Made by a program: the position numbers and the translations under genes. Below, piece by piece: positions 1-8,507 of a DNA stretch of 64,000 nt; positions within the stretch are counted from its first letter, which is position 1; every line of letters begins with the position of its first letter. Origin of the DNA: Ga0077527 sp964533495. GTDB lineage: Bacteria; Pseudomonadota; Gammaproteobacteria; Burkholderiales; SG8-41. The notes under the pieces are model-generated. The model was given only the letters and a program-made list of their open reading frames with translations, had not been told where the DNA came from and did not search any database. The DNA is taken from positions 1 to 64,000 of the forward strand of contig CAZHJU010000001.1 of assembly GCA_964533495.1 (NCBI GenBank), given 5' to 3'.

Positions 1-68
1 GCGTATTGTGAACCCACTTAAATGTGTCCGTACAAGCCGGGGCAGTTCACTCCGGCACCCTTAGCTGA

Positions 69-1775
69 TCACTGCTCCTCTGCTGCGCCCCAAGTGCTCC
101 CCTGCCCCGGAGAGAGGCTAAAGCCCTTCTCCCTCTGGGAGAAGGGTGGGGATGAGGGAAAATTCTCGCAAGTCCATAACAGGCTCTGGTACAAATTCCG
201 CAGCCACGTTTGCTTCCCTCTTTCGATCTTGATAAGCGAAACACCACCTTTCATCAATTCGCCACCGCCATCGAAAGCAATCGGGCCGAATACACCATAC
301 GACTCGTTGCCACGCAATGCCTCGACAACGCTCGCACCATCAACCGATCCCGCCTGCTCGATTGCGGCGGCGATTGCGATCATCGCGTCGTAGCCGTATG
401 GAGCCATCACTATTGAATCCTCGCCGAAGCGCCTCTTGTACTTTTGCATGAACAGATCTTTCAAGGGAGCGCCAGCCAGAAACGCGCCCGGGATAGTGCA
501 CATCAGCCGCTGGACTGCGCTGCCGATCGCGGCAATTTTTTGCGTGCACGCGCCATCCACCGCCAACACGGGCGCCGACGAACCTGCCTTTTCCAACGCC
601 ATCAGTAGACGGATTGCCGTAAGGTCGTGTCCCGAATAAAAAATAACATCGGGTTCCGCCTCTTTGATCTCCGCCATCAACTTTCCCAGCGGCTCAGACC
701 TCGCGGACATTACCCGAAGCAGCTCCTGGCGCAACCCGAACCTCGAAGAACCGAAATGAAAAGCCTCCCCCAGGCGCTGGCCGTACGGGCCGGCCTCGTA
801 CAGGACCACCACCCGCCGCGCCTTCAGCTCTTCAGCGGCAAAGCGCAGCAGCACCTCGGCCTGACGGTCTTCATTTGTAGCAATACGGAAAATGTTTCTG
901 GCCCCCTCCTCGTTGAACATGGGATCGATCACATACGGATTTATGACGGGAATGCCTTGCTTGACGTATGTGCGATTTGCACGGAGCGAGGGACTCCGGG
1001 TCAAGTGACCAATCACGGCAGCAACCCGCCGCTCTGCGAACAGTAGTGCGATCCGCTCTGCTTCGGCTGGGTTGTGTTTGTCGTCGCCAATCACCAGTTC
1101 CACCGGAAATCGGTTGGCGCCGACCTGCAGGCCGCCGCGCGCATTGATTTCCTCCGCTGCCAAGCGCACGCCTCGCTCGATTTCCCCGGCAAGTCCCCCG
1201 AAGTTCGCGGATGAAAACGGAGCTGCAAGGCCAATGCGCACGGCCTCGCCTCCAGCCTCCGGTTTAAGCAATCTGAGGCCCGTGCGGCTTTCCGACTCCT
1301 CGGAAAACCGAGGAAGGAAAATCGCCGGCGGGATCCGGGACCAGAAAAAATAGTAATGTTCTTTCCGCCACAGGCTAATAGAGAGAATGCGGTCATCCAG
1401 TGTATTGAAAACAGTCATGGCCCGAATGAGTTTCTTGACAGGATCGCCTTCCGTCCACGCAATCTGTCGCACTCCATTCCCGGCCTGCCGATCAAGGTCC
1501 GGCGCCCTGCCAAAATGCTGAACGAGATGGTCGTAGCTCCCCTGATCGGGCTTTCCCGCGAGTGCCTGCAAAATGAGGAATACAGCAGAATCATCACGCT
1601 CGAATACGAGCTTCCCGGGGTCTGCAAAGCCACAGTCTTCCAGTTTGAACTCTTTGCACGAGTACCAGAAACCCGATGTCGATGGAGTCGAGACCGGCAC
1701 CTGCGCGAAAAGCGCATTAGAAGTGAGTAGTGTCAGCGACAACAAAACGATAACGCGGAAAATCTGGCGGCACAT
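69..1775 (-). CDS. Branched-chain amino-acid-type ABC transporter substrate-binding protein
   Basis: Periplasmic ligand-binding protein of the LivK type (type 1 periplasmic binding fold). I place the start at 1775, where a GGAGGAG ribosome site precedes the ATG and a signal peptide of about 25 residues (MCRQIF... to ALFAQ) follows. Residues about 178-540 are the binding domain, opening with EAVRIGLAAPFSS and containing AAVIGHL and a hinge like DVIFYSGHD. Between the signal and this domain lie about 150 residues I cannot assign, with Cys40 and Cys48. The last roughly 25 residues are read out of a dispersed hairpin repeat, so the native C-terminus has probably been altered. No permease or ATPase gene is beside it. 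Ligand unknown. Confidence 0.8.
   Translation of the reverse strand: MCRQIFRVIVLLSLTLLTSNALFAQVPVSTPSTSGFWYSCKEFKLEDCGFADPGKLVFERDDSAVFLILQALAGKPDQGSYDHLVQHFGRAPDLDRQAGNGVRQIAWTEGDPVKKLIRAMTVFNTLDDRILSISLWRKEHYYFFWSRIPPAIFLPRFSEESESRTGLRLLKPEAGGEAVRIGLAAPFSSANFGGLAGEIERGVRLAAEEINARGGLQVGANRFPVELVIGDDKHNPAEAERIALLFAERRVAAVIGHLTRSPSLRANRTYVKQGIPVINPYVIDPMFNEEGARNIFRIATNEDRQAEVLLRFAAEELKARRVVVLYEAGPYGQRLGEAFHFGSSRFGLRQELLRVMSARSEPLGKLMAEIKEAEPDVIFYSGHDLTAIRLLMALEKAGSSAPVLAVDGACTQKIAAIGSAVQRLMCTIPGAFLAGAPLKDLFMQKYKRRFGEDSIVMAPYGYDAMIAIAAAIEQAGSVDGASVVEALRGNESYGVFGPIAFDGGGELMKGGVSLIKIERGKQTWLRNLYQSLLWTCENFPSSPPFSQREKGFSLSPGQGSTWGAAEEQ
118..165. repeat. Dispersed hairpin repeat (CCCTTCTCCC type)
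   Basis: Arms CCCTTCTCCC (124-133) and GGGAGAAGGG (137-146) around a 3-nt loop, followed by GGATGAGGG. Related hairpins lie at 3090-3130 and 47640-47680. Here it forms the 3' end of the ABC binding-protein reading frame. Confidence 0.6.
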
Positions 1776-1857
1776 GGCTCCTCCAAGGAAATTCCAGTCA
1801 ACGACGACATGAACCCAATGCCGGATGCCAGCCTGCGCCGGCAGGATAAATGCGGGA

Positions 1858-3045
1858 TCAGGCGCGCGCAGCGACCACTTTGTCAGCAGCCAGCCGGTCA
1901 ATCGCCGCATTGTCCAAACCCACCGACTTCAGCACCTCCCGCGTGTGCTCCCCCACATGCGGGATGTCGAGCCGGGTGCCGAAGCGCTGTCCATTCATCT
2001 CCAGCGGCAGCACCGGCACCTTGGTTTTCACACCGTTGTTGAGTCGCACCGGCGCGAGGCCGCCCGAGGCGTTGAGGTGTTTGTCCTCGAACAAATCCTC
2101 CGGCTTGGCGATCGGCGCGAAGGGCAGGCCGAGTTTTTCGCAGCGGTCCATCAGTTCCTGCTTGCCCATCTTCGCGAAGATTTCGGTGACGATGGGCAGG
2201 ATGCGCGGCCGCGCCTCGACGCGTTGCGGGTTGGTTTTCAGCGCCGGGTCGTTGAACAGTTCCGTCAGGCCGAAGGATTCGCAGAACACTTTCCATTGCG
2301 TGTCGGTGACCACGCCGACGAACACCAGTTCGCCTTCGCGGGTCTTGAAGTTGTCGTACAGCGCCCAGGCGCGGATGCGGTCGGGCATCGGCTTCACCGG
2401 CTGGCCGGTGGCGTAGCCTTCGAGCATGTGCTGGGCCATCAGGAAGGCGTTGTTCTCGAACAGCGCGCTCTGCAGGTACTGGCCCTCGCCGCTGGCCTGG
2501 CGCTGGTTCAGCGCGGCGAGAATGCCGATGGCGCCGAACATGCCGCCCATCACGTCGTTGACCGAGGCGCCGGCGCGCAGCGGGCCGTGGCGCCCGCCGG
2601 TCATGTAGGCGAACCCACCCATCATCTGCACCACTTCGTCGAGCCCGGTGCGGTGCTCGTAGGGGCCGGGCAGGAAGCCCTTCATCGAGCAGTAGATCAG
2701 GCGCGGATTGAGCTTTTTCAGCGCCTCGTAACCGAAGCCGAGCTTGTCCATCGCCCCGGGACGGAAGTTCTCGGTGACCACGTCGGCGCTGGCGATCAGC
2801 TTCAGCACCAGCTCGCGGCCCTGTTCGGATTTCAGGTCCACGGCGAGGCTTTTCTTGTTGCGGTTGTAGGTCGGGAAAAACCCGGCACCCGAAGCGGTCA
2901 ACTTGCGCGTGTGGTCGCCGTCGAGCGGCTCGACCTTGATGACCTCGGCGCCGAGATCGGCCAGCACCAGGCCGCAGGTCGGACCCATGACGACGTGGCA
3001 GAACTCGATGACGCGGATGCCTTCGAGGGGAAGTTTTTTGGTCAT
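1858..3045 (-). CDS. Class III CoA-transferase (CaiB/BaiF family)
   Basis: Moves coenzyme A between organic acids, in the cytoplasm. The 395-residue length is normal for the family. The N-terminal motif LEGIRVIEFCHVVMGP and the segment DLGAEVIKVEPLDGD are typical, as is NRNKKSLAVDLK. Asp164 in ASVNDVMGGM sits at the position of the family's catalytic aspartate. It lies 110 bp downstream of an HMG-CoA-lyase-like gene on the same strand, so the pair may activate a dicarboxylic acid to its CoA ester and then cleave it. The substrate cannot be read from the sequence. Confidence 0.9.
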   Translation of the reverse strand: MTKKLPLEGIRVIEFCHVVMGPTCGLVLADLGAEVIKVEPLDGDHTRKLTASGAGFFPTYNRNKKSLAVDLKSEQGRELVLKLIASADVVTENFRPGAMDKLGFGYEALKKLNPRLIYCSMKGFLPGPYEHRTGLDEVVQMMGGFAYMTGGRHGPLRAGASVNDVMGGMFGAIGILAALNQRQASGEGQYLQSALFENNAFLMAQHMLEGYATGQPVKPMPDRIRAWALYDNFKTREGELVFVGVVTDTQWKVFCESFGLTELFNDPALKTNPQRVEARPRILPIVTEIFAKMGKQELMDRCEKLGLPFAPIAKPEDLFEDKHLNASGGLAPVRLNNGVKTKVPVLPLEMNGQRFGTRLDIPHVGEHTREVLKSVGLDNAAIDRLAADKVVAARA

Positions 3046-3089
3046 GGTGGATTCCGTTGATTCATTGCGATGAATGGAGTCTTGCTGCA

Positions 3090-3130
3090 GCCCCTCACCC
3101 TAACCCTCTCCCCGCCTTGCGGGGAGAGGG
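3090..3130. repeat. Dispersed hairpin repeat (CCCTCTCCCCGC type)
   Basis: Perfect 12-bp arms CCCTCTCCCCGC (3104-3115) and GCGGGGAGAGGG (3119-3130) around CTT. It lies between the lyase and CoA-transferase genes and could act as an RNA hairpin in their shared transcript. Confidence 0.65.
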
Positions 3131-3155
3131 AATCGCGGTGATCAGGGCAATCGCT

Positions 3156-4097
3156 TCAAGAGAAACGTGTCGCCGGCACGAAACCCTTGGTCACGCCCGC
3201 CAGCGGCACATAACCGTAGAGCGGTTCTTCCGGCATGCCTTGCTTGAGGATGTCGCGGATCGCCAGCAGCTTGTCGAGGTCGATGCCGGTGCGCAGGCCC
3301 ATCGATTCGAGCATGAACACCAGATCCTCGGTGACGATGTTGCCGGAAGCGCCGGGCGCGAAGGGGCAGCCGCCGAGGCCGCCCAACGAGCTGTCGAAGG
3401 TGGTCACGCCGACTTCCAGCGCGGCCACGACGTTGGCGAGTCCGAGGCCGCGCGTGTTGTGCAGATGCGCGCCGGAGAGTTTGTCTCCGATCTCTGCACG
3501 GACCCTTTTGAACACGCGGCGAATCTGCTCGGGGTTGGCGTAACCCGTGGTGTCGGCCAGCCCCACCTCGTCGCAGCCGGCTTCGACCGAGGCCACGGCC
3601 ATGCGCACGACTTCGTCCTCGCTGACGGCGCCCTCCAGCGTGCAGCCGAACACCGTGGACAGGCCGGACTCGATGACCGGGCGTTGTTCCGGCGGCAGGC
3701 TGTCGCGGAACGCGCAGATTTTTTTCGCGCTGGCGATGGCTTCGTCCGGCGTCATGCGCACGTTGGCGAGGCTGTGCTCGCGCGACACCGAGATCGTCAG
3801 CGTCAGCTTGTGCACGCCGGCCTCCATCGCGCGCTGCGCGCCCTTGAAGTTCGGCGCGAGCGCGGCTACGTGCAGGCCGGGGATGGTCAGGCTGTGCGCG
3901 ACCACCTCGGCGGCGTCGACCATCTGCGGGATCAGTTTCGGCGGCACGAAGGAGCAGACCTCGATCTCGCGGATGCCGGCCGCGGCGGCGGCGCTGATCC
4001 ACTGCTTCTTGCATTCGGTAGGCATGAAAGCCTTCGTGTTCTGCAGGCCGTCGCGCGGCCCCACTTCGCTGATCAGGATGTCGATGTCGTCGTTCAT
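3156..4097 (-). CDS. Hydroxymethylglutaryl-CoA lyase-like protein
   Basis: TIM-barrel lyase of the HMGL family, which cleaves 3-hydroxyacyl-CoA esters such as HMG-CoA. The 313 residues include EVGPRDGLQN (Arg15, Asp16) at the start, the metal-binding HLHN (His211, His213) and the cysteine loop GLGGCPFAPGASGN (Cys244), so all key catalytic residues are present. The neighbouring CoA-transferase suggests the substrate is made from a free dicarboxylate. The related enzymes that cleave citramalyl-CoA or other 3-hydroxy-3-methyl acyl-CoAs look alike, so the exact substrate is open. The ribosome site is weak, but no other ATG fits the N-terminal motif. Confidence 0.88.
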   Translation of the reverse strand: MNDDIDILISEVGPRDGLQNTKAFMPTECKKQWISAAAAAGIREIEVCSFVPPKLIPQMVDAAEVVAHSLTIPGLHVAALAPNFKGAQRAMEAGVHKLTLTISVSREHSLANVRMTPDEAIASAKKICAFRDSLPPEQRPVIESGLSTVFGCTLEGAVSEDEVVRMAVASVEAGCDEVGLADTTGYANPEQIRRVFKRVRAEIGDKLSGAHLHNTRGLGLANVVAALEVGVTTFDSSLGGLGGCPFAPGASGNIVTEDLVFMLESMGLRTGIDLDKLLAIRDILKQGMPEEPLYGYVPLAGVTKGFVPATRFS

Positions 4098-4156
4098 GAT
4101 GGTGTTCAGAGTGATTGCGGAAACAGCGCCGATACTGACACGGCCACTGCTATCAT

Positions 4157-4191
4157 TTATAAGTATTTGTTTTTATTAATATTTTTATGAT
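4157..4191 (+). repeat. AT-rich dispersed element, copy A
   Basis: One of five copies of an element with the core TATTTGTTTTTATTGATATT (this copy has TTAATATT), flanked by TTATAA. It contains the TAA stop of the minus-strand rhodanese gene. It has almost no G or C, unlike the surrounding DNA. Confidence 0.75.
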
Positions 4192-5780
4192 TCCCGCGGA
4201 AAACGCCGGAACCCGAAATCGGGATCGCTGCCCACCGCATCGAGCAGTTCAACTTCCCACTTCAGGTACTCGCGCATCGCCTCCTCCACCTTGTCCTTGC
4301 GATCGAGCGCGCGATAGCTGAGGTCGTCGGCTTCGCCGGTCATGCGCGTGTCGCCGGTCTCCAGCGCGAAACCGGCCGCGCGCCACGCCGCGGTGCCGCC
4401 GGCCAGCACCTGCGCCGGCGTTGCCGTCAGCCGCGCGGCATCCGCCGCCGCAAGGCGGGCCAAGGGTTCCTCGGCGGCGCTGAACACCAGCAGCGGCGTC
4501 GCCGGGATTTTCGGCAATTGATCCTTCAGCCGCGAACGCACGACATGCCAGGCGCCGGGGATATGCCCCTCGCGATGCTGCAGGCTGGAGTCGAGATTGG
4601 CGACCTGCGCCTGCCCGGCATCCAGCAGCCGCTTCAGTTCCGCCGCGGCGATCGATGCGCCATGCAACGCAGCGCCGTCGAGCACCGACGGCGCCGGATT
4701 ACCGCGCTCCGTGCAATCCGCCGCACCCGCGGCCAGCACATACACTTCCCGGTGTCCCATCTGCGCCAGCCAGGCCGCGGTCATCGTCGCCCGCACGCCG
4801 TCGCTGTCGGCCAGCACCACCACGGAAGGCTGCACCGCGATGAAGGTGTCGGTGGCCTGCACCATCTGTCCGCCCGGCGCATGGACCGCCCCCGGCAGAT
4901 GCCCGGCCTCGTATTCCTCGGGATTGCGCACGTCGAACAGATAGGTGGTCCGTGACGGGTCAGACTGCAACTCGCGCAGCCGCGCGCGGTCGATGCGGCG
5001 CACGCCGAAACGCCGCGCCACCCGCTCCGCCGCCTGCAGCGGCCAGCCCCTGCCGGCATCGGGCGGCGGCGGCACCGCCTCGGTCCGGCCGTGGTTCAAC
5101 TGCAGCCCGGCCAGTTTCCAGCCCTGCGTGCCGTCCCTCAGCGCATAAACCGGATTCGGGAAACCGGCGTTGATCAGCACCTGCGCGCCGATGATGCTGC
5201 GCGTGCGGCCGCCGCAGTTGACCACCACCGCGGTCTGCGGCGATTTCACGAAGGCCGGCATCCGGTACGGCAGTTCGGCGCTGGGGCAATCGTACGCGCC
5301 GGGGATGCTGTTGCGGCGGAATTCCGCCAGCGGCCGGCTGTCGACCACGACCAGATCCTTGCCGGCCTTCATCCACGCATCGAGTTCGGTCGCGGTGACT
5401 TCCGGTGGCGCATCCTCGTGCTGGATGTATTCGCCGAAAGCCTTGCTCGGCACGTAGACGCCGGTATAGAGCCGCCCGCCGTCGGCCTTCCACGCGGGCG
5501 TGCCGCCGTCGAGCACGCCGACATCGGCGTATCCGCCGGCCTGCAGTTTCTCCGCGGCCTGCGCGGCAAGCCCTTCGCCGCCGTCGCAGACGACGATGCG
5601 CGCATTCTTTCGCGGCAGCAACTGCGGCACGCGCAGTTCGAGCACGCTCAGCGGCACGTTGGACACCCGCAGCAAGTGGCCGGTGTACGAATACACACCC
5701 TCCTCGCGCACGTCGAGCACGGCGAGTTCCTTGCCGTCGTCGTAGAACTGCCGCAGTTGCTGCGGCGTGATTTTCTGCAT
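4185..5780 (-). CDS. Four-domain rhodanese (sulfurtransferase-like) protein
   Basis: A 531-residue protein made of four consecutive rhodanese domains, roughly residues 5-100, 125-225, 260-360 and 375-470. The start at 5780 gives MQKITPQQLRQFYDDG with GGAG upstream. Domains 1 and 2 keep an active-site cysteine (VVCDGGEG and VVNCGGRTR). In domains 3 and 4 that position reads LADSDGVRA and FSAAEEP, so they are probably non-catalytic. It starts 23 bp after the stop of a UGSC selenoprotein gene, so the two are likely co-transcribed. Rhodaneses carry persulfide sulfur and some can bind selenium, so a sulfur or selenium supply role is possible but inferred. The stop codon lies inside AT-rich element A. 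Confidence 0.85.
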   Translation of the reverse strand: MQKITPQQLRQFYDDGKELAVLDVREEGVYSYTGHLLRVSNVPLSVLELRVPQLLPRKNARIVVCDGGEGLAAQAAEKLQAGGYADVGVLDGGTPAWKADGGRLYTGVYVPSKAFGEYIQHEDAPPEVTATELDAWMKAGKDLVVVDSRPLAEFRRNSIPGAYDCPSAELPYRMPAFVKSPQTAVVVNCGGRTRSIIGAQVLINAGFPNPVYALRDGTQGWKLAGLQLNHGRTEAVPPPPDAGRGWPLQAAERVARRFGVRRIDRARLRELQSDPSRTTYLFDVRNPEEYEAGHLPGAVHAPGGQMVQATDTFIAVQPSVVVLADSDGVRATMTAAWLAQMGHREVYVLAAGAADCTERGNPAPSVLDGAALHGASIAAAELKRLLDAGQAQVANLDSSLQHREGHIPGAWHVVRSRLKDQLPKIPATPLLVFSAAEEPLARLAAADAARLTATPAQVLAGGTAAWRAAGFALETGDTRMTGEADDLSYRALDRKDKVEEAMREYLKWEVELLDAVGSDPDFGFRRFPRES

Positions 5781-5803
5781 CGTCAATCCATTCTCCGTTT
5801 TTT

Positions 5804-7531
5804 TCAGATCCGGCACTCCTCGGAGCCGCAGCCGAGGTCGCGGTCCGACTCGGCGAGCAGCCGGTCGAAAGACTCCGGCGTGCGGATCTGCCGCCCCGTC
5901 ACTGCCGGCGAATGCGCCTGCAGCCACTGGCTGTGCGTCGGATGATCACCGCCGGCGACGAGGAAAACAAGGTTGTCCGGCTTCATCGCGATCGGCCAAG
6001 GGTCGAGGTCGATGCTGGCGCGCGCCTTCGGACTCGGATCGATCTCGATCCAGGCGCGGCCGCCGGCGCGTTTGATCGTCTCCATCGGGATCTTCGAGTG
6101 TTCCCACAGGAAATCCTGCAATTTCGCGGGCGTCCAGCCGAGTTTCGCCATCATGCCGGCGACCACCGGCGAGATCAGCATCGCGCCGGGCGTGCCCTGC
6201 TCCCAGCCGGCGAGCGCGGCGAAATTCGGCGTGCGCATGAAATCGGCCATGCGGTGCAGGCCCTGGCTGACGTCCTCCTCCGGCGTTTCCTTTTTCGCGC
6301 CGCGGCGGCGGATGTTGGTGACGCCGCTGGCGAAGAACACCGACACCGAATTCGTGCCCGGCGCGAAGCCATGGCGGCGCGTGCCGTGCGGCTGCCAGCC
6401 CGCGGGCAGGCTCGCCTCGTCCTCGGCGAACACCGCGTTGGTGTAACGCATCGCGCCGTAGATCGCCATCGTGCCGATGCCCGGCAGCGCGCCGCCGACG
6501 TTCTGCTGCAACAGGCGCAGCGCGCGGCCGATGCTGGCGCCGGCGGGCCGCTGCGGATCGGGGCCGAGACAGCCGAAGCCGGAATTGAGGCGGATGTCCT
6601 TCGCGATCGGCCCGTTGACGATGACTACCGGGAACGGCCCGCCCGAAGTCGCCTGCAACTGGTCGAACAGCGTTTCGGAATCGAGGCAGGCCTCGACCGC
6701 GGCGATCAGCACCGGCAGATATTCCGGCCGGCCGCCGGCCATCGCCAGCGCGACGGCGCAGGTCTCGACCGTGGTCACGCCGCCGCGCGGCGGAAACTTG
6801 CCCAGCACCTGGTCGCGCGGCAGCGCCGAGCCGCGCAGCATCCAGTCGACGCGCTCGCGCGTCGCCGGCCACACCGGCAGCCCGTCGCCCCAGAGGTTGG
6901 TCAACAGCAGGTTGTTGGCTTTCTGCAGCGCGTCCTCGTAGGTCGCGCCTTCGACCGAGAGCATCTTCGACCCCGCCGCCGCCTGCGCAAAATCGGACTG
7001 CCATTTCGTCAGCCCGTTGTAGAACTCCTTCTTGCGAGCCGTGATCGCGGACAGGTCGCTACCCGGCAGGAACATGTCGATGGGGAAAGTCACCATCGCC
7101 GCGTCAGGGGCAAGACCGAGCCCGGAGACAGCGTTTTTCATGACCCCGACAAAATCCGTCCGCGTCAGCGTGACGGTGGGAATGCCCAATGTTTCAATCC
7201 TCGCGGCAGCACGGCCGCAAGCGGTGGCGCAGGAGCCTCAGGCCGCGTTGCCGACGATGACCGCGTCGACGCCGCTTTTTTTGACCAGCGCCGCGGTCTC
7301 CCCGGTCGGGATCAGCACATTGCCCTGCGGATAGGCGTCGATCGGCAGCAGTTCGGCCGTCGGGAAATCGGCCTTCAGCAGGTCGCGCAGCAGCGGCAGC
7401 ATGCGGAAGGCCTGCCACTGCTCGTTGCTGACGAAGCCGATGCGTTTGCCGTCCAGGGTGTCGACACGCGGTGCGAAGGATTGCGTGACTTCCAGCGTGC
7501 CCGACGGATCGTGAAATTCGATTTTGACCAT
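5804..7531 (-). CDS. UGSC-type selenoprotein, long form (Sec98)
   Basis: Read as one 575-residue protein through an in-frame TGA at 7238-7240, taken as selenocysteine 98. The start ATG at 7531 follows AAGGAGGG. The N-terminal part (MVKIEFHDPSG to VIVGNAA) ends at the TGA, and the next codons give GSCATACGRAAARIETLGIP, that is U-G-S-C. A hairpin with loop CGTGCT sits 20-35 nt after the TGA. From about residue 195 a second large domain begins with GDGLPVWPATRERV. It shares PEYLPVL, LISPVVAGM and a closing segment with the other long selenoprotein at 38289-40010. The protein ends in CGSEEC, a possible cysteine pair. Function unknown to me. The UGSC family is known from selenoprotein surveys of metagenomes. 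Without selenocysteine insertion only a 97-residue fragment would be made. Confidence 0.85.
7203..7218 (-). promoter_or_regulatory. Candidate SECIS hairpin for Sec98
   Basis: On the mRNA strand, stem GCGGC / GCCGC closes a 6-nt loop CGTGCT. It begins 20 nt after the TGA, within the coding region, with GU in the loop. This matches the general layout of bacterial SECIS elements read by SelB. Confidence 0.65.
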
Positions 7532-7637
7532 TGATGGAACCCTCCTTGGTCCGGACATTCTAAAGGACCAGTCACCCGCAGGCATGGGGGCCATCCATCT
7601 AATTGACATCCGCAACGGGCGGCTGAACCACGGAATA

Positions 7638-8456
7638 ATGCAAACCATCATGAGCAGGCCATTCATCATCCGCATGTTGGGCGCCGCCATCGCGCTGCAG
7701 CTCTCCGGCCACGCGGCGGCCCGGGTTCCGCCGGCGGCCGACACGTTGCTGCGATCGGCGGTGCCGGTCAGCAAGACGGTTCCGGCGACCCGCGGCACGG
7801 CGCCGCTGCACAGCGTCGTCGGTGTCGCACCGGGACAGGCCGGCTACGTGCACTACTTCCTGCTGCGCATGCCGGACGACAGCGTGGAGGTGCAGGTCGG
7901 CATCGAGCTCGAGGACCGGCGCATCGCCTGGTCCTTCCCGGAACTGGGCGTCGTCGTCTCGCCGTTCATCAGCGGCGAAACCATCGAGGTCGGCGGCAAC
8001 AGCTACGACGTCTGGCACCTCTACGGCATCCGCCCCTTCCCCGGCAACGCCGCGATGGCGCGGCTGCGCAAGGCGCTGCCGGCCCGGGTCGATGCCTGGG
8101 TCAGGGCCGGCATTCCCTATTGCCTCGACGACAGCCCGCAGGGCAAATGCATGAGCTGCATCGGTCTGGTCCTGCGTGCGCTGTTTCCGGGCAGCCGCGG
8201 GCAGCCGGACATGCCGCGCGATTTCTGGCGCGCGAGCCCCGGCAACCGCTACACGCCCAACGATCTGCTGCTCTACCTGACCGGCATGCTCGATCTGCCG
8301 GATCGCGGCGCGCGCCTGCGGCGTCTTTCCGGGCTGGCTTTGCCGGCCGACCTGCGCGACGACCTGGAATCGCTGATCCACGCGATCGGCACCGGAGAAT
8401 CGAAACCGGCGGTCGCCACGGGAAAACGCGCCGGCGCGGCGCGCGGGCGACTCTAG
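7638..8456 (+). CDS. Exported protein of unknown function
   Basis: I do not recognise this gene. Starting at 7638 (or the ATG at 7650) it encodes about 272 residues. The start MSRPFIIRMLGAAIALQL...HAAA looks like a signal peptide, so export to the periplasm is likely. Noticeable features are GYVHYFLLRMPDDSVEVQVGI, the WHLYGIRPFPGN stretch and a three-cysteine segment YCLDDSPQGKCMSCIG. The spaced Cys and His could be structural or part of a thiol active site, but no catalytic family is clear. The C-terminus is rich in Ala, Gly, Lys and Arg. It is divergent from the UGSC selenoprotein gene, with about 106 bp between them. The ribosome site is weak. Confidence 0.6.
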   Translation: MQTIMSRPFIIRMLGAAIALQLSGHAAARVPPAADTLLRSAVPVSKTVPATRGTAPLHSVVGVAPGQAGYVHYFLLRMPDDSVEVQVGIELEDRRIAWSFPELGVVVSPFISGETIEVGGNSYDVWHLYGIRPFPGNAAMARLRKALPARVDAWVRAGIPYCLDDSPQGKCMSCIGLVLRALFPGSRGQPDMPRDFWRASPGNRYTPNDLLLYLTGMLDLPDRGARLRRLSGLALPADLRDDLESLIHAIGTGESKPAVATGKRAGAARGRL

Positions 8457-8507
8457 GCCGCGTATTTTTCCGGCGGCCCGCGGACGGCACGCCGGCTCGA
8501 ACGCCGT

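Noticed and set aside
1825..3060. Long plus-strand open frame of 411 codons opposite the CoA-transferase
   Set aside because: It is a GC-bias shadow: composition is rich in Arg, His and Ala with no recognisable motif, and the minus strand holds a complete CoA-transferase.
7238..7798. Separate 97-residue gene ending at the TGA at 7238
   Set aside because: The frame continues past the TGA into a homologous protein, the Gly-Ser-Cys context matches the UGSC family, and two other genes in the window show the same pattern. Reading as one selenoprotein explains more than a truncated gene.
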